From Pyrenochaeta sp. MPI-SDFR-AT-0127 (Eukaryota; Ascomycota; Dothideomycetes; Pleosporales; Cucurbitariaceae): 64,000 nt of DNA. Under the pieces are notes generated by a model that was given only the letters and a program-made list of their open reading frames with translations, did no database searches and was not told the origin of the DNA. The stretch lies in contig JAGTJM010000001.1 of the NCBI GenBank assembly GCA_020747015.1, positions 1,426,001-1,490,000 on the forward strand. The letters run 5' to 3'. The position numbers and the translations under genes were made by a program. The stretch's first letter is position 1; each line of letters begins with the position of its first letter. This document shows positions 35,427 through 46,691 of this stretch, piece by piece.

Positions 35427-35995
35427 GGGCGACTATGCAAGAGGAACACAGGCAGGCAAGGGCTGAAGGGCGAATTATCTATGCTATCATGCTCGACGAC
35501 GCGACATGCAGAGGAAAGCTGCTGCCCCGAAGCATCGCGAATCTTTTTGGACCGCCGGGCCAGCTACCCAGCCAGCATCGGAGCTTAGCCCAGCAAACCC
35601 CCCGATTGCACGTACTCGCTTTTGCCTGTGACACGCCCGAGTCCGCCGCATTGGTCCGACAAAGGACCCGTCAGCCTGGGCTGTCCATGATTTCCATCAG
35701 GCATCCCGACGCGAAAAACTAACCTCGTTCAGGGGCTAACTTGATCGGGGCTTGCATGCTACGATACTGGTACGGCCATACGGTACATACGGTGGCCGTC
35801 CGTGTGCTGGTCCACACCATCCTTCGAGCCAGAGGACCCCCGCACTTTCTTTCTTGTTGGCGAGTCGTGTACCTGTTATTATGACTGGCCCTCCAGGGCT
35901 GCTCAGTCTTCATTCGCCAGAGTTGCACGCAAAACAATCCGGGGCGAGGCCATCTTACCGCCGCTACCACCCACATGGAATTGAACCAGTACAAC
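35427..35995. other. Intergenic between F-box gene and TDP1
   Basis: F-box gene promoter and TDP1 3' flank; no gene seen. Confidence 0.5.
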
Positions 35996-37904
35996 TTATC
36001 CAGGCCTGAAAAACCAAGGCTGCCTGCCGTTGTACTGCTCTCCAGGATATCGGAAGGGAATCTCAATGGTGCCTTCAAATACGCTCATCGACGGTACACC
36101 GCCCGCGTCCAATCTTGAGTCATCGAATCGATCATTTGGCACTGGAACGACCACACCACACTCCCAGTTTCTGATGTTTAGGCTCCCCATCTGCCCACTC
36201 TTGAGCACCTTCTGACCACCCCAAGCCGACTCTGAGATATTTGCAGATCCAACGTACACCCACGCAAACAGCTTCCCGTCCTTCTTGCGACCCCGCGCAA
36301 ACAGGAGCTTGTTGTGGGAGAGCATGCCACGGCGTGTGGAGTCGTAGTTGCGAAGACACTCCTTGGGAAATGTTGGTGCGTTGTAGTTTTGCCTCGTTAG
36401 CGAAATGATGCCTCCGCAATCAGGACCCCCAATGCTCTCATCGACTGTTCCATCGGTGGGAAAATAAACGCGGATGTGATCTCGCACGTTCGTGATTTTG
36501 CTGCTGGTGGCAAAATTTTCCCCACTTGCAGCAAGAATGAGCCGCTGCAGCAGAGTGTCATTGAGGGCGCCAACGGATGAGGCCGCATAATCAAGCTCAA
36601 TGTCTTTGACGTTGTCAAGCTGAAGGTCTTGAATGGCTCGCGCAAGTCCAGGAATACCTGTAGCACTGTCTGATTTTAGCTTATGCGCGCCACCACTGCC
36701 CCATGTCAGCCAGCATCGTGTAGTCGTACTGTGGAAGACCTACATGGAGTGAATAAAAGCAATATCACTCGTCTGCGCAAAGTCAAACTTCAGCACACCG
36801 TCGATCACGTTCTGTCCGACCTTCTGCTGTTCTAAAAAGTAGACAAGCTCTTGTCCGAACCTGGTCAATTTGTCTTTGCTTGTGACCCTTCCGTCTGCTG
36901 CCCGCGGGAGATCAATCAGAAACACGGTATTCTCCATGACACCAGGCTGCCAATCATTTCCAACCTCTCCCCAGTCAATTTGTGTCATGTTCGCAGTCGG
37001 TACTACGAACCGTAGTTTGTCTTTACCAAACAAGAGCATGAATTTGCTGTGCATACTATGGATCATGCCTCCCATGGGTGGAAAATGGATCCGTAGATTG
37101 GGTACGTCGGTTTCTTTCATCTCTCGAATCCATCTCTGCTGAGTCTCGTGATCCCTTGCGTTCATTAACCAGATCTGCTTGACTAGTTTGGGGTCCAGTC
37201 TCTTGTATAGCCCTAGAATTGTGCACAGGTCAGCTTGTGTCTCTTGAAATAATCGTACATGGGTCTCACGTACACTCTGTGTCCCACATGAACGAACTAA
37301 TGACCGCAATATTGAGGCTATCTGCTTGCAAAACCTCATCGATTGTGATGTCGTCCGTTCGAGGGAATTTGACTGCAAAGGTACGCTTGATGGTGCCACT
37401 AGGGTATTGCAAAAGTGCGGCTGTTCGCGGTACGTTTAGAGTGCTCGCCTTGAGTGGGGCTTCAATAGCTGGACTTCGCATTTTCTGCTTTGACAGCAAC
37501 TCCGGTGATGGCTCTCGCTTGCGCTTGCCGAGTCTTGCCAGGCGTTCTTGTTCCATAACTTTTCGATTGAATCCCATTGATTTTAGTGATCCATCCGTAG
37601 CTCTTGGACCCTTAGTGGTCGATTGAGCCAATAGTTTACTGGGGGAAATTCTGGTGACACTAGCATCTGCAACATGTGTACGTTTTACCGTCATTTCACC
37701 TAGAGAGTGTTCTTCGTTAACCTGGCTCAAGGAGAGTTCTATTGCTCGCCGAAGATTGTCGTCCTCGTTCTCATCTTCGGTGTCAGAAGTGAGGTCGACG
37801 ATCGACCTAGTTGATGCTGAAGTCTGTGGCACCCCAAGTGAGCCTGGCTGCAAAGATATAGCAATAGCTTTCTTGAAGTCTTCATCATCATCAGAAGATG
37901 GCAT
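35996..37904 (-). CDS. TDP1: Tyrosyl-DNA phosphodiesterase 1 with N-terminal ubiquitin-interacting motifs
   Basis: Removes topoisomerase I peptides from DNA 3' ends by a two-step HKD phospholipase-D-type reaction in the nucleus. Exons 37904-37274, 37212-36744 and 36665-35996; 589 aa. HKD half-sites are HSKFMLLFGKDK and HNKLLFARGRKKDGK, each with downstream Asn (ANMTQ, SANIS). The first 65 residues hold two UIM-like helices, EDFKKAIAISLQ and DNLRRAIELSLSQ, each with the acidic lead and the Ala/Ser core. This adds a ubiquitin-binding module that yeast and human TDP1 lack, as far as I know. All splice joins keep the frame. Confidence 0.94.
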
Positions 37905-38489
37905 CGCGGTGTTTGTAGAGCCAAGAAATCGATATATGTCAGTGGATGTACATGAAGACCACTTACAAAGGCAACCCGCACGCGAGGATTAGCGACACGT
38001 AGTCACGTTGGCACGTGACGTGGTCTTGGCATGTACCTTGAACCTCTCATTTACAGCTCTCAGATACCATAAGCGTATAAATGAAGTCTTTCGCTCTCTT
38101 TGGCGTAGCTGTTGCAATTTCCTTTAAGAGATCCTGGGTTAGACAACACGCGATATCGAGATAGCCATCAGACAATGGAAATTAGGTGTGCGGAGAGTGC
38201 CATGTCCTGCCACCATTCTCAAAGAAAAACTCTAAGGTTCAAATACAATCTAAAAAGCATCATAATAGGCCTATTCGTTCAGTGGACATGGGAAGCTTTT
38301 TGACTCCAAATTCGCGATTCGCGCTGGCCAAAGCCAAGCTCGACTGTATTTTTGCCTGTAGTGCCTCTGCAAGCATTTCTATATTTGAACCTGACAAAAC
38401 TATATGATAACCTCTTTCATATTAATTTACCTACTCGTGTATCAATCTTTTGTATTATCTCTAGGTTGCAAGGCGTACACGTGGAGACT
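37905..38489. other. Intergenic between TDP1 and URM1
   Basis: TDP1 promoter and URM1 3' flank; AT-rich, no gene seen. Confidence 0.55.
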
Positions 38490-38917
38490 CTAGCCTCCAT
38501 GAAGCGTAGAGACAAACATGATGTGATCATCCTTCTGCAACTCATATTTGTCTTCTCCTTCCAGTTCCCAATCTGCCTCGTTTATGAGAACTAAGATGCC
38601 AGGTCGCCTGGTATGCACGTCAGAAACGGTTTCTTGGCTATGTTCGCATATTTACACTGTGTCATCCAGCACAAACAGCTCCTTGCGCGGGTCCTTCATA
38701 ACTTTGTCACAGAGATGTTGTACAAGAAAAGCAACATTTGCTGGAGCACCAAAATCATCCTTTGCCGGAAGCAACAGGGAATACGTCTTTTGGTTCGAGA
38801 AGAGAATCTCAAGCCCTCCGCTGCTAAGGTTTAGCGGACCGCAGTTATGGCTTAGGCCAGAACTAGTAATACATACCTGAACTCGATGGTGACTGGTATC
38901 GTACTATTGTCCTGCAT
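38490..38917 (-). CDS. URM1: Ubiquitin-related modifier Urm1
   Basis: Sulfur carrier that, after thiocarboxylation by Uba4, supplies sulfur to Ncs2/Ncs6 for 2-thiolation of wobble uridine in tRNA; it also conjugates to proteins under oxidative stress. Three exons, 38917-38877, 38820-38656 and 38607-38490, give 107 aa. Beta-grasp features: TIPVTIEFSGGLEILFSNQK, the central helix ANVAFLVQHLCDKV, and the C-terminal HIMFVSTLHGG ending exactly in the required Gly-Gly, so no maturation protease is needed. The 5' splice of exon 2 has two close AG options; the one used restores the usual FSGGLE. It is head to head with ELP2. Confidence 0.95.
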
Positions 38918-39019
38918 CTCTAGAACCGTCCCCTTATGGATGTGATAGAGGAGTCTGTTGAGGGTCGGTTGCACCTGCCTGCTTGCAAACAACATCTGTG
39001 CCTCTAAGCCAGTTCTAGA
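38918..39019. promoter_or_regulatory. Short bidirectional promoter, URM1 and ELP2
   Basis: Only 102 bp separate the two start codons, so both transcripts must start within or very near this segment. No discrete motif is identified. Confidence 0.7.
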
Positions 39020-41567
39020 ATGCTAAGCGAGACTAGCGCCAAAGAAATCCTCAAAGCGATGACTTGGTCCAGCGACTACGTTCCCCCATGCACATTGGTG
39101 AGAATGAGTGTTGCTTCTGAGTTCATCTCTATCGGTGGCAACAGGAATCCTGCTGCCGCCGACTGGGACGAGGCTGGCTTACAGCTGCTGGCGTTTGGCG
39201 CTGATAATGGCATCGCGTTGTGGGATCCCCAAGTACGTCTTCGCAACTCTTGGCCAATTATGTACCAAACACTAATGTAAGAAGGATGGAGGCCTTCGAG
39301 GAGTTCAAGCAATTTTGAGCGGTCATACCAAGGCTGTCAATGCTGTCAAGTTCCTTGCCACACAGTCACCTGACGTCTCAATCCTGCTCAGTGGATCTGC
39401 GGACAACACAATCCGTATTTGGCGCGGCTCAAAAGATACAGAGGCCAAATTCGAATGCACCAAAATTCTGTCAGAGCATACAAGCCCTATCACGCGAATA
39501 GCTACCTTGCCAGGGTCAAGCACTTTTGCGTCTGGAGCATCGGACGGCACAGTCAAGATCTGGAACCTCCTTTATGCTGCTGGTTTCCTTTCAATCGAAG
39601 TCGAGTTGATTCAGACCATCACTATCTCCCCAAAATTCTTCCCATTGAACCTTGCTCTCGCTACGTTGGATAAGTCGTCCGCCATCTTGGCGGTCGCCGG
39701 TACTCATAGTACTATCCAGGTCTTCGTTGCTCAAAACGGTCAATTTCATCTTTCAGCAACTCTTACCGGACATGAGGGATGGATCCGTGCACTTGAGTTT
39801 ACCCGCGAGACGTCAAGCAATGACAGCGATCTGCTATTGGCTTCCGCTAGCCAGGACAAGTACATTCGTCTGTGGCGAGTTCATCAAGGCGATGAATTGC
39901 CTGCTGCGAGCACTGCGCTTAACGATCCAGTTCTTGGCGGCTTTGGGAAGTCCTTATCGAACAAAGCACATTGGGTTGATACAGAGATATCAAGGTACTC
40001 CCTTACTTTTGAAGCTTTACTACTAGGGCATGAAGACTGGATATATCAAGCGTCATGGCGACGTAGAGAAGGAAAATTACAGCTTCTTTCAACCTCAGAA
40101 GACAACTCCTTGGCAATATGGGAGTCTGATCCAACTTCAGGTGTGTGGGTATGCATGACTAGACTCGGCGAGATCAGCGCGCAAAAGGGTTCAACAAGTG
40201 CTACAGGGAGCGCCGGGGGTTTTTGGATCGGATTATGGTCTCCAGACGGCAATTCAGTCGTATCGTTAGGTCGGACTGGGAGCTGGAGAAAATGGACTAA
40301 CTCAGAAGACTTGTGGACGCAGCAGGTCGCCATAACTGGTCATGTTCGAGAAGTGCGTGGTGTGTGCTGGTCAAGAGACGGAAGTTATCTTCTGACAACT
40401 GGATCAGATCAGACATCAAGACTGTATTCACAGTGGAAGCGCGAAGCGCCGATGGTATCATGGCATGAGTTCTCACGACCACAGATCCACGGCTACGATC
40501 TTAATTGCATTGATGCGGTCACAGACTCCCAATTCATCTCAGGAGCGGATGAGAAGCTACTTCGCGTATTTGATGAGCCGAGAGGCGTAGCGGATATACT
40601 CGACAAGCTCTGTGATATCCAAACATCCGCATCCACCGAACTACTGGATGCTGCCAATATCCCTGTTCTTGGGCTGTCTAATAAAGCAATCCAGGCTGTC
40701 GGCGATGACGAGCCGGTGGGAAATGATGAAGATGATCGAGAAGCCATGGCCCCATCCTCCGTTGTCCGGAAATCCGCGCTCAACCTCTACAGTCCACCTT
40801 TCGAGGACCATTTGGCCCGTCACCTGCTCTGGCCTGAGACAGAGAAGCTATATGGTCATGGCTACGAGATATCGGCGGTTGCTGTCAGTCGGGATGGTAG
40901 CCTTGTAGCAACAGCATGCCGAGCAAGTTCCATCGATCATGCGGTCATCCGTCTCTATGACACGAAGGATTGGCTGGAGGTCAAGCCAGCTCTAAAAGCA
41001 CATTCATTGACAGTTACAGCTCTACACTTCGCACCAAACGATAAATATCTTCTCAGCGTCGGACGCGACAGGCAATGGGTCGTGTGGGAGCGAAGCACAG
41101 AGCCTTCGATGTACTCATTGAAGTATTCAAACCCAAAGGGCCATACCAGAATGATTCTCGATGCTTCATGGACACCATTCGATGAGCCAACATTCTTGAC
41201 CGCCGGGCGAGACAAGCTGGTCAAAATATGGAAAATCACAGATACCGACGCTGAACTGAAGGGCACTGTGAGCGTGGATGCTGCTGTCACAGCTGTGGCG
41301 TGCAGCAGTAGACTCGTTCAAGGCCAAACTACTTTCGCTTTTGGTACCGAGATTGGCAATTTGGGTATTGGAATCGCGGCCATAGGGGCTTTAGACAAAC
41401 CCTACACAATGATGATCAGTAGAAGCCTTTCACCAGCGAAGACGGTCAACCAAATTGTCTGGAAGCCTTGCGGGACTGAGCAGGAGCGGCAGCAAAAGAT
41501 TGCTGTGGTGAGCGATGATACGTCCTTGCGAATTTACAATGTCGCCCTGGACATGGTAGCAACATAG
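39020..41567 (+). CDS. ELP2: Elongator complex subunit Elp2, WD40 protein
   Basis: Scaffold subunit of Elongator (Elp1-Elp2-Elp3 core), which installs the carboxymethyl group at C5 of wobble uridines in tRNA. Exon 1 39020-39232, 52-bp intron, exon 2 39285-41567; 831 aa. About a dozen WD40 blades make two propellers; clear repeats include LSGHTKAVNAVKFL, LTGHEGWIRALEF, LLGHEDWIYQASW, ITGHVREVRGVCW and LYGHGYEISAVAVSRDG. The start MLSETSAKEILKAM and the block ADWDEAGLQLLAFGADNGIALWDPQ fit Elp2. Length is close to other fungal Elp2 proteins. Confidence 0.95.
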
Positions 41568-42906
41568 AACGACTTTTTTCTCCTGCTTCTGAAATTTGAT
41601 GAGACTGTCAATAGTCATTGGCATATGACTGATACCCAAACAGTAACGAGCTGTGATTATTAACCCCTGCCATCTTAATTGCAGTTGTGGTTTGAACGAG
41701 GCATTAATGTCCCGCTTTACAAGTTCATGTCCTAAGTCACATCCACAAACAGCGTAATGGAGCCCCTGGCGCTCCAGATCCTCAGCAACGTGGTTTCAAT
41801 GCATCCAGTTGTCTCCTTATCGGAGGCTTTGACCTGCGCGTCTCTAGTTACAACGTTCGCCGGCGCCTTTACCGACTGCACTGTCACAATATCATCAGCC
41901 TGTGACGTTTCCAGAATGTTGCTAAGATCCTCAGCCATGCTGGCACACCTGGGCTTGCGAAGTCTTCGGTTGTGCACTATCACCCTGATGAGATAGGATT
42001 TCCAATTGCAATGGGCTAGTCTGGTTCTGAGCTGCCTGGGCTTTCAGAGCCTGTAAGACTTTTCCATGAAAACAGCACGGCATGTTGCGTCCTCTCACCG
42101 ACCGTCTTTGCATCGCACAGTCCTGACCTAACTCAAATGACAGTGGCCTCTTGGCCATATGTTCACCAATCTCCGCATGAGCACACTTCACCGGTACACC
42201 TCAATGGTCGTTAGATTACGAGAGGCTACCATACCTGCAGACGGCAGCTGTGATGCACGCGACCCAAACGTCTGCGTAATCATGCATCGGATTATCCCTC
42301 GGCATATCACGACATTGAGGAGCGGGGAAATAAAACGCACTTAGGGGTGTCGTTCGGAGCAAGGGTTGTATGTAGCGCAATGCTCAAGCATGGTCCGAGT
42401 CCGGCTGGGCAAGAGGTGCAGAGAAGCAATGCCAGGAGCGCCATCCGAAGAAAACCCGCTCCCCACATCTTCTCCGCATTGCCTACGATCACACGGTCAC
42501 CAACCGTTGTCGTCCACCAATCTGTTCCTGGTATAACCATCCGTCGCTTGGCCCAATTTGTACAGGTCTACGCGATCCATGCCTACCGTAGGTGCGTTGA
42601 ACCCCCCATGCAAAGGAGCAACAATTTGAACTTGCCGCATCCATATCCGCGTCTTTCCAAGTGACAAGAAAACTGGTTTTCACAAGCTTTCTTGCATACA
42701 ACCGACTCAAAAGCCGCCTCCAATGTGACGTCGAAGCTGCGAGTCAGAATCCACGCTCCGTTACAATGAATCTAGTTGCTGTGACGCGTCAGTGGGGAAT
42801 ACGAGTGTGTACTTGGTGGGTGTATATAAGTGGAAGTTAAAATTCCATTCATTCTGCCCTTGGGTTCCGATTGTTTTCAAGACGTCAATTCCGCTCAGTG
42901 AAGATC
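41568..42906. other. Intergenic, 1.3 kb
   Basis: ELP2 3' UTR and GH3 promoter. It includes one short minus frame listed separately as a weak candidate; no other coding signal. Confidence 0.5.
41732..41938 (-). CDS. Possible small protein or 3' exon, 68 aa, weak
   Basis: Starts MAEDLSNILETSQADD and ends RGSITLFVDVT. Composition is coding-like (acidic start, alternating hydrophobics, GC above its surroundings). There is no recognised family, signal or membrane segment. It could be a small gene, the last exon of a degraded gene, or chance. Confidence 0.22.
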   Translation of the reverse strand: MAEDLSNILETSQADDIVTVQSVKAPANVVTRDAQVKASDKETTGCIETTLLRIWSARGSITLFVDVT

Positions 42907-45589
42907 ATGTTGCGATCAATTGCATGGCTCGGATGTGTTGCAGCTGCCCTCGCGCAGTTCGACTTCAAGCACTCTCAGTACGAAACGAGTCCTCCAGTTT
43001 ATCCTTCCCGTGCGTCAAAGCATTTCCCTCGTATCAAATGATGGTCTTAGTGACATTATAATGCAGCAAACATCACCGGAGCAGGCGGATGGGAAGGCGC
43101 TCTCGTAAAGGCTCGCGCCTTTGTTACGCAACTGACACTTGAGGAGAAGGCTGGCATGGTTACAGGTACGGGACTTCATGTCGCGCCTGAGGATACCAAT
43201 GCAGATTCATTCTATCCAACGAATTTTGAGTCTTCTCAGATATATATTCTCTTCTAATCCATGAAACCGTATAGGGACTCCCGGCCCCTGTGTTGGCAAC
43301 ATACCGCCGATTGAACGCCTCAACTTTGACGGTCTTTGCCTTCAAGACGGTCCACTTGCCATTCGCCAAGCTGTCTATGCCTCTGTATTCTCTGCACAGT
43401 TGTCAGTCGCAGCATCCTGGGACCGGTCTCTAGCACACCAGCGCGGCCTTTTTATGGGCAATGAGTTTAGGGGAAAGGGTGCGCACATAGCCCTGGGCCC
43501 AGTTGTCGGGCCTCTTGGAAGGTCACCTTTTGGTGGCCGCAACTGGGAAGGATTTAGCCCTGATGCTTACCTCTCAGGTGAGCTGGTTGCAGAGACAGTC
43601 GAAGGTATCCAAAGTACCGGTGTTCAGGCTACTACCAAGCACTACATCGTCAACGAGCAGGAGATCCAGCGTAATCCCTCGCTTAACACTAACGGAACGA
43701 CCATAGAGGCTCTAAGCTCGAATGTAGATGATAAGACAATGCACGAGACATATCTTTGGCCATTTGCGAATGCAGTTCATGCAGGAACAGCCTCAGTCAT
43801 GTGCTCGTACAACCGCATCAACGGCTCCTACGGTTGCGCGAATAGCAAGGCGCTTAATGGGCTGCTCAAAGAAGAGCTTGGATTCCAGGGTTATGTTATG
43901 TCGGACTGGCTCGCTGTGCACTCTGGCGTGGCATCGATTGAAGCTGGACTGGTACGTAGGATGTAGCCTAAAGACCCTCATGTCATCTAGTTTGCTATTG
44001 GAATCAGCTAATCCGGCTTCGAGGTAGGACTTGAACATGCCTGGAGGGATCAATTTCTTGTTCGGCTCGCCTTCATTCTTCGGCGAGAATATTACTACTG
44101 CAGTGTGAGTCTATCAACTTGCATAACCCAGGATTTACACCGCAAGCTAATTCATCGTCTTACTTCCAGTAATAACGGTTCATTGTCCATAAATCGAGTC
44201 AATGATATGGTCCTTCGAATTTTGACTCCCTACTTTTTCTTGAACCAGGATAGCGGCTTCCCGCCTGTTGACGGCTACACTCCAAGAATCGGCTTCTACC
44301 CTCAATCAAACTATGTATACAATTTTACGCTCGGCCCAACCGTTGACGTTCGCCAACAAGAGCATGTAAAGTTGATTCGCGACCTCGGAGCGGCTGGAAC
44401 TGTGCTGCTGAAAAACTACAACTCCACTCTCCCTTTGAAGAAACCAATGAACATCGGCGTCTTCGGTAACGATGCAGCAGACTTTACACAAGGCCAGTAC
44501 TCACTTGTCCTTTCAGGGACTGGCCTGGTTAATACTAACTATGACATTGGGACACTCCCAGTCGGAGGTGGGAGTGGAACGGGAAGATTCACTTACGTGG
44601 TTAATCCCTTGGACGCTATTAAAACTCGCGCACAATCCTACGGTGCTCTTGTACAATACATTACAAACAACGAAGCCATTGTCAATGGCTTCCTTTCTTC
44701 GGTTGCCCCGCTCCCCCTGGACGTATGCATCGTCTTCCTAAAGTCATGGGCTAGCGAGGGAGATGACCGCTCCACTTTGATCGCGGAATGGAACTCAACG
44801 CTCGTCGTTGAAAAGACCACCGCAATTTGCCCAAATACGGTCGTTGTACTCCATGGTGCCGCGCCAAACGTGCTTCCTTGGGCCAACAATCCGAACGTCA
44901 CCGCCATTCTTGCAGCACATATGCCAGGTCAAGAAACAGGCAACTCGATTGTTGACATCTTGTGGGGCGATGTTGATCCTTCTGGACGGCTACCATACAC
45001 GATTGCCCGCAATGAGACGGATTATGAGAAGAATATTATCAATAGTACCGAGCTATTGACAACTAATGATCCTAATGCTTGGCAAGCAGACTTTGTTGAG
45101 GGCAACCTGATCGATTACAAGGAGTTTGATGCAAAGAATGCGAGTGTGGCATACGAGTTCGGCTTTGGATTGAGTTATTCGACCTTCAATCTTTCCAGCC
45201 TTCGCATTGATGTGATTACCTCCAACGCCCCACGAACACCAAATCCAAATGCACAGGTCCTCCCAGGTGGAAACGTCGAATTATGGGCGACGCTGGCCAT
45301 GGTCAGTGTGACTGTCACAAACACTGGGAATTCCGCTGGTTCGACTGTTCCGCAGCTGTATCTTACCTATCCGGAAGAAGCGGACGCACCAGTCAAGAGC
45401 CTAAGAGGCTTTGAAAAGGTCGGACTAGAAGTGGGTGCTTCATGCGTCGTCCAGTTCCCATTGCTGAGACGCGACTTAAGCTACTGGGATACGACAGCGC
45501 AGCACTGGAGGTTGCCAACCGGAGAGATCGCAGTGAGTGTTGGATTCAGTTCCAGAGACCTACCACTTGTTGGTTCTCTTGTTGTGTAG
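42907..45589 (+). CDS. Secreted GH3 beta-glucosidase
   Basis: Glycoside hydrolase family 3 enzyme that releases glucose from cello-oligosaccharides or related beta-glucosides outside the cell. Exons 42907-43009, 43067-43165, 43275-43951, 44028-44104 and 44170-45589; 791 aa. Signal peptide MLRSIAWLGCVAAALA. The N-terminal TIM barrel carries QDGPLAIR, KHYIVNEQE and the nucleophile Asp in GYVMSDWLAVHSG. The alpha/beta sandwich has GTVLLKNYNSTLPL. The C-terminal fibronectin-III-like domain has VAYEFGFGLSYSTF and TVTNTGNSAGSTVPQLY. The third exon ends with AGL and joins DLNMPGG in the next. Many N-glycosylation sites. Substrate preference not determined. Confidence 0.94.
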
Positions 45590-46691
45590 TTATGTGAACT
45601 GATGATAGATGTTGTTTGTGATGAGAGACATGCAAAGATTTTGGATCAAGCATGAATTGTAAGACGTTGTTAGAAACAACAGCTATCCCCTCGCTCTGTA
45701 ACTTGATATATCAGTGTGTTCCTTATTTTGTTCATCTTTCTTGGCCAACATTTACTTCCACTTTAACCATTACGTGTTTATTGGATGGCCGTTCATTTTC
45801 AGCTGTAAAATTGCGAACCACAGCACACACCACGAATTCTGCAAACCCATGATCGTGTTGGTACAAGGCACTGGTGCCCAAGCTTTGAATTTCAAGGAAG
45901 ATTAGACATTTTAATATTTCCATTCGCCGCTGAGCTAACATGCATAGAAGTCATCCACTTGTAGAGGTGGACGACTTCTAGGGGTGGGCGACTTCTATGC
46001 ACGCTAGCTTAGCCTCGTCTTGTTTGAAGTATGGTCTAGAATCGAGCAGATGACTGTATTGTCAAGTCCTCCGAGAGTAACAAGGCTCAGTCTAGGGTGC
46101 CCACAGACGGTGCCAAAAGATTAGAAAACAGAGTCTGCCGTTGCAGGACAACAGGAATGATAATTTCATACGAGTTGGAGTAGGGATACTAAACTGATAT
46201 TGAAAACTAGAATTTGGCGTTTGGGGGCAGAGACAATGATAGGTGTAGATGGATGTGCTACAAAAAGGGAGACATATGAGGTAACTGTGATTTATGGAAG
46301 ATCTGATCACAAGCCCGAGGTTTGTGTGTAAGAATGCAACCAAACGAAAGAGGTTGGTAGATACCATTGTTATGCGTTGACGAACCCGCAAATGCACTTG
46401 ACTAGCAGGAAATTACGGAGTGGCATGGCTGGCTGGGAAGCATCGGGGCGTTGCAAATTTGCACAACAAGCATAGAAGACGAAGAGAGGAATGGCATGAA
46501 ACTCAAAAGTAGATTGGTCTCGATGGTCGATACCTCGTAATCCGAGGCGCATTATGATTAAGACCTATCTGAACGGAATCGCCAATCTAATCATGAAGTC
46601 CCAATAAAGTATCCATCCCAGACGCCGACTCATCTCCTTCCATCCTACCTCAACCACCAAATTGACACTAATGAGCTATCATATTTGTAAT
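45590..46691. other. Convergent intergenic region with an inverted repeat
   Basis: 3' flanks of the GH3 and NodB genes. The only structured element is the nested inverted repeat at 45933-46009. Confidence 0.55.
45933..46009. repeat. Nested imperfect inverted repeat, 26-bp arms
   Basis: The left arm 45933-45958 matches the reverse complement of the right arm 45984-46009 at 22 of 26 positions. All four differences are transitions. The 25-bp centre holds another copy of GTGGACGACTTCTA (45967-45980), a direct repeat of the inner part of the right arm and an inverse of the left arm, so alternative hairpins can form. It sits downstream of both convergent genes, so it could act in 3'-end formation, or be a tiny MITE-like remnant. 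Confidence 0.75.

Noticed and set aside
42347..42664. 105-codon plus frame upstream of the GH3 gene
   Set aside because: No family match or secretion signal, and overlapped by minus frames of similar quality.
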